Shown piece by piece: positions 1 through 7,605 of a DNA stretch of 64,000 nt; positions within the stretch are counted from its first letter, which is position 1; each line of letters starts with the position of its first letter. This DNA is from an uncultured Eubacteriales bacterium (GTDB taxonomy: Bacteria > Bacillota > Clostridia > Oscillospirales > Acutalibacteraceae): positions 40,908 through 104,907 of the forward strand of contig CAKSKA010000006.1 in NCBI GenBank assembly GCA_934464615.1, given 5' to 3'. The notes below the pieces were generated by a model. That model saw only the letters and a program-made list of their open reading frames with translations, made no database searches and was not told the DNA's origin. A program made the position numbers and the translations under genes.

Positions 1-703
1 CCATGTGGAACAACTTTGTAAGGTGTTAAGCGACCTTAAAAATGCGGGTAATGAAGTAATACTTGTATCGTCCGGTGCAATAGGAATGGGCGCAGGTAAA
101 TTAATGCTTGACGGCAGGCCTACAGACATTCCGACAAAGCAGGCTGCCGCTGCCGTAGGTCAGTGCGAACTTATGTATACATACGACAACCTGTTTTCGC
201 AGTATAATCATACAGTGGCGCAAATATTGCTTACGGGGGAGAATGTTGAAAACAAAACCCAGTTCTGTAATTTTAAAAATACTATAAACAGATTGCTGGA
301 ACTTGATGCATTGCCTGTTATTAACGAAAATGATACCGTTGCCACGGATGAAATAGTAATAGGCGATAACGACACGCTGGCGGCAATAGTTGCGGTAAGC
401 GTAAAGGCAGATATTTTAGTGCTTTTAAGCGATATTGACGGGTTGTATACGTCAGATCCGCACAAATGCGAAAATGCGGAACTTATAAGCAGGATTGAAG
501 TAATTGATGATGATGTAAGGGCGTTGGCAGGCGGCGCCGGCAGTAAAAACGGCACGGGCGGTATGGTTACAAAAATCAGAGCCGCCGAGATGTGCATGGC
601 TGCAGGGTGCGATATGGTTATTGCAAACGGTTCTTATCCGGAAAAATTATATGACATTATACAGGGTGATGATGTCGGCAGCAGATTTATCGGTAAAAGG
701 TGA
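1..703 (+). CDS. proB: Glutamate 5-kinase, 5' end cut by the window edge
   Basis: Partial gene; the reading frame is already open at base 2 and the real start lies upstream of the window. The enzyme phosphorylates L-glutamate with ATP to give gamma-glutamyl phosphate, the first step of proline synthesis in the cytoplasm. The visible part carries the amino-acid kinase fold: SSGAIGMG near the left edge, INENDTVATDE and GDNDTLAA for substrate binding, and LLSDIDGLYTSDP near the nucleotide site. The protein ends soon after the kinase domain (SRFIGKR), so the C-terminal PUA domain of the E. coli enzyme is absent, as in many Firmicutes. The stop overlaps a possible GTG of proA, so the two genes are translationally close. 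proA and proC follow in the same direction, which makes a complete proline operon. Confidence 0.95.
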   Translation, partial: HVEQLCKVLSDLKNAGNEVILVSSGAIGMGAGKLMLDGRPTDIPTKQAAAAVGQCELMYTYDNLFSQYNHTVAQILLTGENVENKTQFCNFKNTINRLLELDALPVINENDTVATDEIVIGDNDTLAAIVAVSVKADILVLLSDIDGLYTSDPHKCENAELISRIEVIDDDVRALAGGAGSKNGTGGMVTKIRAAEMCMAAGCDMVIANGSYPEKLYDIIQGDDVGSRFIGKR

Positions 704-708
704 TTACA

Positions 709-1968
709 TTGACAACAAGAGATATACTTTTAAATGCAAAAGCGCAGACTGCCGCTGCGGCTTTGCTTGGCAGCGAAGTAAAGAATAACGCTTTGCGTGC
801 GGCGGCGCAAAGTCTTATTGAAAATACGGATGAAATACTTGCCGCAAACAAACTGGATGTTGAGGCAGCACAGGCGGCAATAGGGGAAGTAATGACTGAT
901 AGGCTGCGGCTTGATGAGGACCGCATTGCCGCTATGGCAAAAGGACTTACCGATGTTGCGGATTTGCCTGATCCTGTGGGCAGAGTTATTGACGAATACC
1001 GCGCCGAGAACGGACTTATTATTAAAAAGGTATCCGTGCCGTTGGGCGTGGTTGCAATTATTTATGAGAGCCGACCGAATGTTACATCCGATGCGGCGGC
1101 GCTTTGCCTTAAAAGCGGAAACGTGTGTGTTCTGCGCGGAGGTAAAGAGGCTTTTCGCAGTAATACGGCGATAGTCGGGGCAATGCGCAGCGGAATTGCA
1201 AAGTGCGGTTTAAACGAAAATATGATTTCGCTTGTTACCGATACTTCAAGGCAAAGTGCCGCCGATTTGATGACGGCGGTAGGCTTTGTGGATTTGCTTA
1301 TACCGCGCGGCGGGGCAGGACTTATACGCGCCTGCATCGAAAACGCAAAAGTTCCGTGTATACAAACGGGTACCGGCATTTGTCATATTTATGTGGATAA
1401 ATCTGCCGATTTTGATAAGGCGCTTAAAATTATAAACAACGCTAAAACACAGCGTCCCTCGGTTTGCAATGCAGCGGAGGTATGCCTTGTAAATGCGGAT
1501 ATTGCAAATAAATTTTTGCCTTTGCTTTATAAAACGCTTGTAACCGACAGAACCAGCGCAGGCCTTAAACCGGTTGAACTGCGGCTTGATAACCGTGCAG
1601 CCGAAATAATAGACGGCACACCGGCAGGTAAAGACGATTTTGATACTGAATTTTTGGATTATAAAATGGCAGTTGCGGTGGTTGATGATACCGATGCCGC
1701 AATCAAGCATATTTCAAAACATTCCACGGGACACAGCGAGTCTGTAATTACGCAGGACGACGCACAGGCGCAAAAATTTATACGCGGTGTGGACAGTGCC
1801 GCCGTTTACGTAAACGCGTCTACACGTTTTACAGACGGCGGATGTTTCGGACTCGGCTGCGAAATGGGCATTTCAACACAAAAATTGCACGCGCGCGGTC
1901 CAATGGGATTAAATGAGTTGACGAGTTATAAATATATTATTACAGGTAACGGACAGATAAGAGAATGA
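709..1968 (+). CDS. proA: Gamma-glutamyl phosphate reductase
   Basis: Reduces gamma-glutamyl phosphate with NADPH to glutamate-5-semialdehyde, the second step of proline synthesis. The 419-residue protein has the aldehyde-dehydrogenase fold. The catalytic cysteine is C253 in RPSVCNAAEVCL, and the N-terminal half has VPLGVVAIIYESRPNVT, typical of ProA. I chose TTG at 709 because AAGGTG lies 7 bases before it. A GTG at 700, overlapping the proB stop, would add three residues but has no properly spaced ribosome-binding site. ProB and ProA are expected to work together because the acyl-phosphate intermediate is labile. proC follows 10 bases downstream. Confidence 0.95.
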   Translation: MTTRDILLNAKAQTAAAALLGSEVKNNALRAAAQSLIENTDEILAANKLDVEAAQAAIGEVMTDRLRLDEDRIAAMAKGLTDVADLPDPVGRVIDEYRAENGLIIKKVSVPLGVVAIIYESRPNVTSDAAALCLKSGNVCVLRGGKEAFRSNTAIVGAMRSGIAKCGLNENMISLVTDTSRQSAADLMTAVGFVDLLIPRGGAGLIRACIENAKVPCIQTGTGICHIYVDKSADFDKALKIINNAKTQRPSVCNAAEVCLVNADIANKFLPLLYKTLVTDRTSAGLKPVELRLDNRAAEIIDGTPAGKDDFDTEFLDYKMAVAVVDDTDAAIKHISKHSTGHSESVITQDDAQAQKFIRGVDSAAVYVNASTRFTDGGCFGLGCEMGISTQKLHARGPMGLNELTSYKYIITGNGQIRE

Positions 1969-1978
1969 GGCGTATTTT

Positions 1979-2767
1979 ATGGTAATAGGATTTATAGGCA
2001 CAGGCAATATGGGCTCTGCACTTGCACGCGCCGCCGCTGCGGACGGCGTACGGATATTGCTTGCCAACCGTACAAAAGAAAAGGCGGAAAAACTGGCAGC
2101 CGAAACAGGCGGTACGGTTTGCACAAACAATGAAATTGCCGAACGGGCGGATTATATTTTTTTGGGTGTTAAACCGCAGCAGTATATGCAGGTTACACAA
2201 CCGCTTAAAAGCATATTTGAAAGCCGTAAGGGCAATTTTACAATAGTTTCTATGGCGGCTGGGATAAATATTTCACGTGTCAAAGAACTTTGCGGAAATA
2301 ATTGCAATGTAATACGCATAATGCCTAATTTGCCGGCGCAAACAGGCGATGGAATGATACTTTACTGTGCAAGCGGAAATACCGTAAATGCACGGGAATT
2401 GGTTGACATAATGTCTAAATCGGGCAAATGGGACGAAATACCCGAACAGCTTATAGATGCCGGCAGCGCTTTAAGCGGTTGCGGACCGGCATTTGTATAT
2501 ATGTTTATGGACGCACTGTCTGCCGGTGCGCAGGAATGCGGACTGCCGAAGGAAAAAGCGGATTTATATGCCGCATACACCGTAAAGGGTGCCGCTGCGC
2601 TTGCTATCGGCAACAGTATGACGCCCTCACAGCTTTGCGATGCGGTTTGCAGTCCCGGCGGCAGCACTATAGAGGGTGTTAAATCCCTGCAAGGCAATGG
2701 ATTTGAGCATATTGTAAAAGATGCGGTAAAAGCGTCTTATAAAAGGACACTGGAACTCGGAAAATAA
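1979..2767 (+). CDS. proC: Pyrroline-5-carboxylate reductase
   Basis: Reduces 1-pyrroline-5-carboxylate to L-proline with NAD(P)H, the last step of the pathway begun by the two genes before it. The 262-residue protein opens with the dinucleotide-binding loop GFIGTGNMGSALA and has the family signature near the C-terminus (LCDAVCSPGGSTIEGVKSL). Its length is normal. The start ATG follows a modest ribosome-binding region (GAGG) 8 bases after the proA stop. A long hairpin lies directly after the stop codon, so proC closes the operon. Confidence 0.96.
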   Translation: MVIGFIGTGNMGSALARAAAADGVRILLANRTKEKAEKLAAETGGTVCTNNEIAERADYIFLGVKPQQYMQVTQPLKSIFESRKGNFTIVSMAAGINISRVKELCGNNCNVIRIMPNLPAQTGDGMILYCASGNTVNARELVDIMSKSGKWDEIPEQLIDAGSALSGCGPAFVYMFMDALSAGAQECGLPKEKADLYAAYTVKGAAALAIGNSMTPSQLCDAVCSPGGSTIEGVKSLQGNGFEHIVKDAVKASYKRTLELGK

Positions 2768-2802
2768 AAAATCCTTAAAGACTTTAAGTCTTTAAGGATT
2801 TT
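2768..2802 (-). terminator. Bidirectional hairpin between proC and tRNA-Leu
   Basis: A perfect 16-bp stem (2768-2783 with 2787-2802) with a 3-base loop. On the minus strand it is followed by a T-run, so it terminates the tRNA-Leu transcript. On the plus strand it falls right after the proC stop and probably also ends the proline operon, although the T-run there is only four bases. Confidence 0.8.
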
Positions 2803-2888
2803 GGTGCCGGTGACCGGAGTCGAACCGGTACGGTATCGCTACCACTGGATTTTGAGTCCAGCACGTCTGCCAATTCCATCACACCGGC
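2802..2888 (-). tRNA. tRNA-Leu (anticodon CAA)
   Basis: An 87-base class II tRNA with the 3' CCA encoded. The 7-bp acceptor stem is 2882-2888 with 2806-2812. The anticodon stem CTGGA/TCCAG encloses the loop CTCAAAA, which gives anticodon CAA and reads UUG. The long variable arm expected of tRNA-Leu is present, and the T-arm has the usual TTCGA. A minus-strand promoter lies 18 bases upstream, so this is a single-gene tRNA transcript. Confidence 0.95.
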
Positions 2889-2905
2889 ATTTGTGCAACA
2901 AAGAC

Positions 2906-2935
2906 ATTATACACTAATGTGTGTAATAAAATCAA
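2906..2935 (-). promoter_or_regulatory. Sigma-A-type promoter for tRNA-Leu
   Basis: On the minus strand, TTGATT (2930-2935) and TATAAT (2906-2911) are separated by 18 bases, just upstream of the tRNA 5' end at 2888. Confidence 0.7.
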
Positions 2936-2964
2936 GTCTTTTTTGTATTTTTAAGGAGAAAATA

Positions 2965-4656
2965 ATGAAACATAAAATTTTGTGTGTTCTTTTAAGCATA
3001 ATTATTGTTTGTGTGTCGCTTACGGCGTGTTTCGGCAAAAAGGTAAATACAGATACATCCGCCGCCCAAACATCTGACTTTGATATTAAATGCGATGCGG
3101 AATTTGCAACCACCAAAATAAACGGCGATTATGCGATAGTCAATTTTATAAATCCATCTCTTGACACGGCGGACATAACGGTAGTTGCCTATTCCCTGAA
3201 GCAGGGCAAGGAAACCGCAAGACTTAAGCTGGGCAACGGCAATTGGCAGGTCGGCCCTTTGGATAACGGCTTTTTTGTAGTTGACGAGGCAAACCTTACA
3301 GTAAAACTTTATGATTTTTCCGGCAAAGAAACGGCAGAGTATAATATTGATACCGCCGACAAACTTATAAGTACATCTTATGTAAGCAGTGACGGCAAAT
3401 ATTTTATGTACATTGCGTCAAACACATGCGAAGTGTATATTTGCGAGATGAAAAGCGGTAAATCCTACGTTACGGGCAAAGCTATGAACAGGGTGGAAAG
3501 CCTTGCCTATGCGGACGACAGTTTTTATATATACAACGGTTCTTCGGGGCTGCTTAAAGTAAGCATTAAAGATAAACAGCTTATTACGGTGTTTGATGAT
3601 TCAAGACTTACCCTTGTTACCGAATACGGCGGTTCAAGCACGGGGGACAATATGGAGTTTTTGTATATTGACGCCGCACGCAACGATACCGTAAAAAAAA
3701 TACGCTACCAAACTGTCGATGAATTTGTAATTAAGACGATACCTTTCGGTATAGTAACGCTGGCATCGGACGCACAGGGAGATATTTTAAGACTGTACGA
3801 TAAAAAAACCAACGCTTTAAGGGAAATTAATTTAGGAAAAAGTTATGTAGACTGCGCTGCCGATGACGGCAATACTTTGCTTGTAAGTTGTCGCAACGGA
3901 GAAAACGACTATAATTTCAGGGTTTACGATATTAACGGCATAACCGAAAAGCCGCTTCAAAGTTTTACGGAGCAGGCACCGGAGATCCCGACGCAGCCGG
4001 AAGCTATCGTGTCTGATACTCCCGACGAAACACCTGTTAAAGAAAGTACAAGCACCGCGCATATGATAAAGGGCGTGCCGATATTGGCACAAAGACCGGA
4101 ATATCCCACGGGATGCGAATCGGTGAGTGCGGTTATGGCGCTTAAGTATAAGGGGCACAATATAACGGTTGCAAAGTTTATAGACAACTACCTTGAAAAA
4201 AGCAGTGAATTTACTTATGAAAACGGCATAAAATACGGACCGGATCCGAAGGAATATTTTATAGGCGATCCGCGATATACGGGAGGTTACGGATGTTTTG
4301 CGCCTGTAATTAAAAATGCGGTTACAGATTACCTCGGCAATCAAACGGCGGTTGCGGACGCTTCCGGCTCGGAAATGGATACGCTTTGCCGTAAATACAT
4401 TGTAAACAATGTGCCGGTAATGGTTTGGGTAACAATTTCCATGATTGATACTTATTCCTCGGCAAAATGGCAGCTTAAAAGCGGCGAAACTTTTTATTGG
4501 CCCGCAAACGAGCATTGTATGCTGCTTATAGGATTTGATGAAAATTATTATTATTTTAATGATCCGTATGCAGGCAAACAGGTTAAATACAGTAAAGAAA
4601 TTGCCGAAAAGCGTTACAGCGAACTCGGTAAACAGGCATTGGCTGTTATAGGCTGA
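2965..4656 (+). CDS. Lipoprotein with C-terminal C39-like cysteine peptidase domain
   Basis: A 563-residue predicted lipoprotein. The first 21 residues are a signal peptide ending in the lipobox LTAC, with C22 as the lipidated cysteine. Residues of about 35-335 contain repeated strand-turn segments (for example VSSDGKYFMYIAS) that look like an irregular beta-propeller. A Pro/Thr/Glu-rich linker at about 337-370 leads to a C39_2-type papain-like domain at about 372-563. The candidate catalytic residues are C384 (PTGCES), H517 (NEHCMLL) and D533 (NDPYAG). The start is the ATG preceded by AAGGAG; an earlier in-frame ATG at 2893 has no ribosome-binding site and would bury the signal peptide. The role is unknown; an extracytoplasmic, sensor-linked peptidase is an inference. 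It stands alone between a tRNA and a terminator. Confidence 0.85.
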   Translation: MKHKILCVLLSIIIVCVSLTACFGKKVNTDTSAAQTSDFDIKCDAEFATTKINGDYAIVNFINPSLDTADITVVAYSLKQGKETARLKLGNGNWQVGPLDNGFFVVDEANLTVKLYDFSGKETAEYNIDTADKLISTSYVSSDGKYFMYIASNTCEVYICEMKSGKSYVTGKAMNRVESLAYADDSFYIYNGSSGLLKVSIKDKQLITVFDDSRLTLVTEYGGSSTGDNMEFLYIDAARNDTVKKIRYQTVDEFVIKTIPFGIVTLASDAQGDILRLYDKKTNALREINLGKSYVDCAADDGNTLLVSCRNGENDYNFRVYDINGITEKPLQSFTEQAPEIPTQPEAIVSDTPDETPVKESTSTAHMIKGVPILAQRPEYPTGCESVSAVMALKYKGHNITVAKFIDNYLEKSSEFTYENGIKYGPDPKEYFIGDPRYTGGYGCFAPVIKNAVTDYLGNQTAVADASGSEMDTLCRKYIVNNVPVMVWVTISMIDTYSSAKWQLKSGETFYWPANEHCMLLIGFDENYYYFNDPYAGKQVKYSKEIAEKRYSELGKQALAVIG

Positions 4657-4675
4657 TTTTTCTGTACTCACACAA

Positions 4676-4715
4676 AAACAGGACTGTAAAAACTTAAGTT
4701 CTTACAGTCCTGTTT
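4676..4715. terminator. Bidirectional terminator between convergent genes
   Basis: A hairpin with AAACAGGACTGTAA on the left arm and TTACAGTCCTGTTT on the right, between the stop of the lipoprotein gene (plus) and the stop of the MscS gene (minus). It is flanked by A- and T-rich runs and can serve both strands. Confidence 0.8.
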
Positions 4716-4716
4716 G

Positions 4717-5526
4717 TCATTCTTCGGGTTTAATGTGTACATCCATTTGCGGAAAAGGTATTTCAATTCCGTCCTCGTCAAAGCGCCGTTTAATGTTTTC
4801 GGTCAGGTCAAATTTAACATTCCAATAATCTTCCGTATTGCACCAAACCAGAGCCTTGTAATTAAGTGCATTGTCGCCGTGGCTTGTCATTACAACCTTT
4901 GCCGCGGGCTCGTCAAGTACATTTGCGGTATCTTTTACCGCCCTTAATGCGGAATTTCGCACTTCGTCGGAACTTATACCGTATCCGGCTGAAAATTCAA
5001 TTTCAACACGGCGTATTTTTTCGGCTGACCAGTTTACAAGCGCATGGCTTGTAAGTATGCTGTTGGGTATTACTACGCGGCGGTTATCATAAGTACGCAG
5101 GGTGGTGTGGAAAATACCTATTGAAATAACAAAGCCTTCAAGGTCATCGTTGATTATATAATCCCCTACGGAAAAAGGACGGAATATAAGCAGCATAATT
5201 CCGCTTGCTATGTTGGAAAGTCCGCCCTGCAGCGCAAGACCTATGGCAACACCGGCACTGCCTATAAGCGTAATTACCGAGGTCATAGGCAAACCGAGGT
5301 AGGACGCTACGGTAACTATAAGCAAAACACGCAGTACAATGTTAAGCGAACTTACAACAAAACTGCGGACGGATTTATCCATACGGGTAAGTCCCTTGCC
5401 GCTTTTAAGTCGGCGTATAAGCAACGAAGTCAACTTAAAGCCAAAGAAAAGAATTGCGGCGGATATTAAAAGTTTTATTCCGGCATGCATTGCGAAATCA
5501 ATAAGTTTGTCAATAAACGCTTCCAT
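4717..5526 (-). CDS. MscS-family mechanosensitive ion channel
   Basis: A small-conductance mechanosensitive channel of the cytoplasmic membrane, which releases solutes on hypo-osmotic shock. With the chosen start the protein has 269 residues. Hydrophobic helices at the N-terminus are followed by the Gly/Ala-rich pore-lining helix (LIGSAGVAIGLALQGGLSNIASG) and the cytoplasmic beta domain (FSVGDYI, VVIPNS), as in MscS. I chose ATG at 5526 because AAGGTGG stands 9 bases before it and the protein then begins like other MscS proteins. An ATG at 5571 and a TTG at 5598 are upstream alternatives. It is divergent from serS. Confidence 0.92.
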   Translation of the reverse strand: MEAFIDKLIDFAMHAGIKLLISAAILFFGFKLTSLLIRRLKSGKGLTRMDKSVRSFVVSSLNIVLRVLLIVTVASYLGLPMTSVITLIGSAGVAIGLALQGGLSNIASGIMLLIFRPFSVGDYIINDDLEGFVISIGIFHTTLRTYDNRRVVIPNSILTSHALVNWSAEKIRRVEIEFSAGYGISSDEVRNSALRAVKDTANVLDEPAAKVVMTSHGDNALNYKALVWCNTEDYWNVKFDLTENIKRRFDEDGIEIPFPQMDVHIKPEE

Positions 5527-5606
5527 TGTTTTAAACCACCTTACAGAATCTTCATATATATCCGCAACCATTATACCAAAATCACCGCCTTTTTGCAAAT
5601 AGTTAC

Positions 5607-5635
5607 TTGATAACGGTAAAAATATATGCTATAAT
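5607..5635 (+). promoter_or_regulatory. Promoter of serS
   Basis: TTGATA (5607-5612) and TATAAT (5630-5635) are separated by 17 bases, 32 bases upstream of the serS start codon. No T-box element is visible in this very short leader. Confidence 0.8.
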
Positions 5636-5667
5636 TTACGGGATAAAAACCTTTGGGGGAGAAAAAA

Positions 5668-6969
5668 GTGTTAGATATTAAATTTGTCCGTGAAAATCCG
5701 GATATAGTAAGGGAAAACATTAAAAATAAATTTGAGGACGCAAAACTTCCGCTGGTAGACGCCGCCATTGAAACCGACGAGAAAAAACGTGCAGCCAACA
5801 GTGAAGCTAACGAGCTGCGTGCGGCGCGTAATAAATTAAGCAAGCAAATAGGCGCGCTTATGGCACAGGGTAAGCAGGATGAAGCACAGCAGGTTAAAAA
5901 ACAGGTTGCCGCCGACGCCGAGCGCCTTGCGGAACTTGAAAAGGCTGAGGATGAGTACGGCAAAAAACTCACCGAAATAATGATGAAAATCCCCAATATT
6001 ATTGATAAAAGCGTGCCGATAGGCAAAAACGACAGCGAAAATGTAGAGGTACAGCAGTTCGGCGAGCAAACACATCCCGATTTTGAAGTGCCGTATCACA
6101 CCGATATTATGGCTATGTTTTCCGGCATTGATAAAGAGGCTGCCGGCAGGGTTGCGGGCGAAGGATTTTATTACCTTATGGGTGATATTGCAAGACTGCA
6201 CAGCGCGGTGCTTTCGTACGCGAGAGATTTTATGATAGATAAGGGATTTACCTATTGCATACCGCCGTTTATGATACGCTCTAAAGTTGTTACCGGCGTT
6301 ATGAGTTTTGAAGAAATGGACGCTATGATGTATAAAATAGAGGGCGAGGACCTCTATCTTATAGGTACAAGCGAGCATAGTATGATAGGTAAGTTTATAG
6401 ATACGATTACTCCCGAATCGTCTTTGCCGCTTACGCTTACAAGTTATTCTCCGTGCTTCCGTAAGGAAAAAGGCGCGCACGGTATTGAGGAACGCGGTAT
6501 TTACCGTATTCATCAGTTTGAAAAACAGGAAATGATAGTTATTTGCAAACCGGAAGAAAGCATGGAATGGTTTAACAAGATGTGGAGTTATTCCGTTGAA
6601 CTTTTCCGCTCCATGGATATTCCGGTAAGAACGCTTGAGTGCTGTTCGGGCGATCTTGCGGACCTTAAAGTTAAATCATACGATGTCGAGGCGTGGTCGC
6701 CGAAACAGGGTAAGTATTTTGAGGTTTGCTCCTGCTCCAATCTCGGCGATGCTCAGGCGCGCAGACTCGGTATTCGCGTAAAGGGTGCGGACGGCAGTAA
6801 ATATCTGGCGCATACCCTTAACAACACGGTTGTTGCTCCGCCGAGAATGCTTATTGCTTTGCTTGAAAACAACCTTTCGTTTGACGGAAAGAATTATACA
6901 CTTAAAATACCCAAGGCATTGCAGCCTTATATGGGCGGCAAGACCGAGATTAAGACAAATCTTAAATAA
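5668..6969 (+). CDS. serS: Seryl-tRNA synthetase
   Basis: Charges tRNA-Ser with serine in the cytoplasm. The 433-residue class II synthetase has an N-terminal antiparallel coiled coil at about residues 28-100 that contacts the long arm of tRNA-Ser. The catalytic core follows: motif 2 around FRKEKGAHGIEERGIYRIHQ and motif 3 near NTVVAPPRMLIALLEN. GTG at 5668 is chosen because GGGGGAG sits 6 bases upstream and the protein then begins MLDIKFVRENPDIVREN, the usual SerS start; an in-frame TTG at 5653 lies inside the ribosome-binding site. It is transcribed alone from its own promoter and ended by a strong hairpin. Confidence 0.97.
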   Translation: MLDIKFVRENPDIVRENIKNKFEDAKLPLVDAAIETDEKKRAANSEANELRAARNKLSKQIGALMAQGKQDEAQQVKKQVAADAERLAELEKAEDEYGKKLTEIMMKIPNIIDKSVPIGKNDSENVEVQQFGEQTHPDFEVPYHTDIMAMFSGIDKEAAGRVAGEGFYYLMGDIARLHSAVLSYARDFMIDKGFTYCIPPFMIRSKVVTGVMSFEEMDAMMYKIEGEDLYLIGTSEHSMIGKFIDTITPESSLPLTLTSYSPCFRKEKGAHGIEERGIYRIHQFEKQEMIVICKPEESMEWFNKMWSYSVELFRSMDIPVRTLECCSGDLADLKVKSYDVEAWSPKQGKYFEVCSCSNLGDAQARRLGIRVKGADGSKYLAHTLNNTVVAPPRMLIALLENNLSFDGKNYTLKIPKALQPYMGGKTEIKTNLK

Positions 6970-6986
6970 TTATTAAATTATAAAAT

Positions 6987-7019
6987 AAACCGACGTATTT
7001 TTAAAATACGTCGGTTTTT
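6987..7019 (+). terminator. Terminator of serS
   Basis: Stem AAACCGACGTATTTT paired with AAAATACGTCGGTTT, followed by T residues. It also sits just past the stop of the minus-strand gene at 7023 and may serve both. Confidence 0.85.
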
Positions 7020-7022
7020 AAT

Positions 7023-7238
7023 TTAATGTAATCGAATAAATAATTGCCATATCAGGTAAAATAAATTCAGTAAAAACAATGCAATTATTGCACACAACAA
7101 TAAAAATGCGGTGTTTATGCCGGTTATATCAAGCATAAACAAAATCATAAGTGTCATAATAGCGGCAATAAATAATGCAGTTATTACGGAGAATTTAACA
7201 ACAGTACAAGTAAGATTATTTCTTCTTTTATCATTCAT
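7023..7238 (-). CDS. Small two-helix membrane protein of unknown function
   Basis: A 71-residue protein that I do not recognise. It has a short basic N-terminus (MNDKRRNN), then two hydrophobic segments, at about residues 15-35 and 42-68, with almost no polar loop between them. It is therefore predicted to be a small integral membrane hairpin. The ATG is preceded by GGAG at 10 bases. The gene is transcribed away from the Xre regulator at 7355, and its promoter is fully covered by an operator-like dyad, so it is the likely target of that regulator. Similar Xre plus small-membrane-protein pairs are common in Firmicutes, but no function can be assigned from this sequence. Confidence 0.75.
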   Translation of the reverse strand: MNDKRRNNLTCTVVKFSVITALFIAAIMTLMILFMLDITGINTAFLLLCAIIALFLLNLFYLIWQLFIRLH

Positions 7239-7266
7239 ATGATTTTAACTCCATAGATAATGATAT

Positions 7267-7287
7267 TATGTAACAAATTGTCACATA
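7267..7287. promoter_or_regulatory. Operator-like dyad 1
   Basis: Arms TATGTAAC (7267-7274) and GTCACATA (7280-7287) around a 5-base centre, with one mismatch in the dyad. It has the same spacing and core as dyad 2, whose centre is 24 bp away. It is a probable binding site for the Xre regulator encoded at 7355. Confidence 0.65.
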
Positions 7288-7289
7288 AT

Positions 7290-7312
7290 TATTGTAACAA
7301 ATAGTTACAATA
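7290..7312. promoter_or_regulatory. Operator-like dyad 2
   Basis: Perfect 9-bp arms TATTGTAAC and GTTACAATA around AAATA. It overlaps the -10 hexamer and the spacer of the minus-strand promoter, the arrangement expected for repression of the small membrane-protein gene. Confidence 0.7.
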
Positions 7313-7319
7313 AAGTCAA
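7291..7319 (-). promoter_or_regulatory. Promoter of the small membrane-protein gene
   Basis: On the minus strand, TTGACT (7314-7319) and TACAAT (7291-7296) are separated by 17 bases. Most of its length coincides with operator-like dyad 2. Confidence 0.75.
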
Positions 7320-7354
7320 GAAATCAAATTTTTGTATCTTTTGGAGAAAACAGA

Positions 7355-7561
7355 ATGTTACTTGGACTTAAAAAACTACGCAAACAGCGGAATTTAAATC
7401 AGCTTAAAGTGGCAATGGATTTAAATATAAGCAGGGAATCGTTATCGTATTACGAAAACGGCAAACGAAATCCCGATATACAACTTCTTAAAAATATGTC
7501 CGATTATTTCAATGTTTCCATTGATTATATTATTAACGGAAAGGAATTTGAAAAGAAATAG
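7355..7561 (+). CDS. Xre-family helix-turn-helix regulator
   Basis: A 68-residue DNA-binding protein consisting of a single HTH_3 (Cro/CI-type) domain. The helix-turn-helix is at about residues 16-40 (LNQLKVAMDLNISRESLSYYE), followed by the typical ENGKRNPDIQLLKNMSDYFNVSIDYII. There is no second domain, so ligand sensing is not obvious. TTGGAG precedes the ATG. The gene is divergent from the small membrane-protein gene, and two dyads in the shared spacer suggest that it represses its neighbour and possibly itself (inference). Confidence 0.93.
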   Translation: MLLGLKKLRKQRNLNQLKVAMDLNISRESLSYYENGKRNPDIQLLKNMSDYFNVSIDYIINGKEFEKK

Positions 7562-7564
7562 AAA

Positions 7565-7600
7565 AAGCCTGCTGCAAATTTTTGCGGCAGGCTTGCTTTT
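7565..7600. terminator. Terminator between convergent regulator and GH39 gene
   Basis: A 14-bp stem (7565-7578 with 7581-7594, one G-T pair) with a tight loop and a T-run after it. It lies 3 bases past the regulator stop and just past the minus-strand operon end at 7606. Confidence 0.8.
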
Positions 7601-7605
7601 TAATA

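Noticed and set aside
3832..4671. Open frame of about 279 codons on the minus strand opposite the C39 lipoprotein
   Set aside because: Same low-quality composition and no start signal. It crosses the terminator between the two convergent genes.
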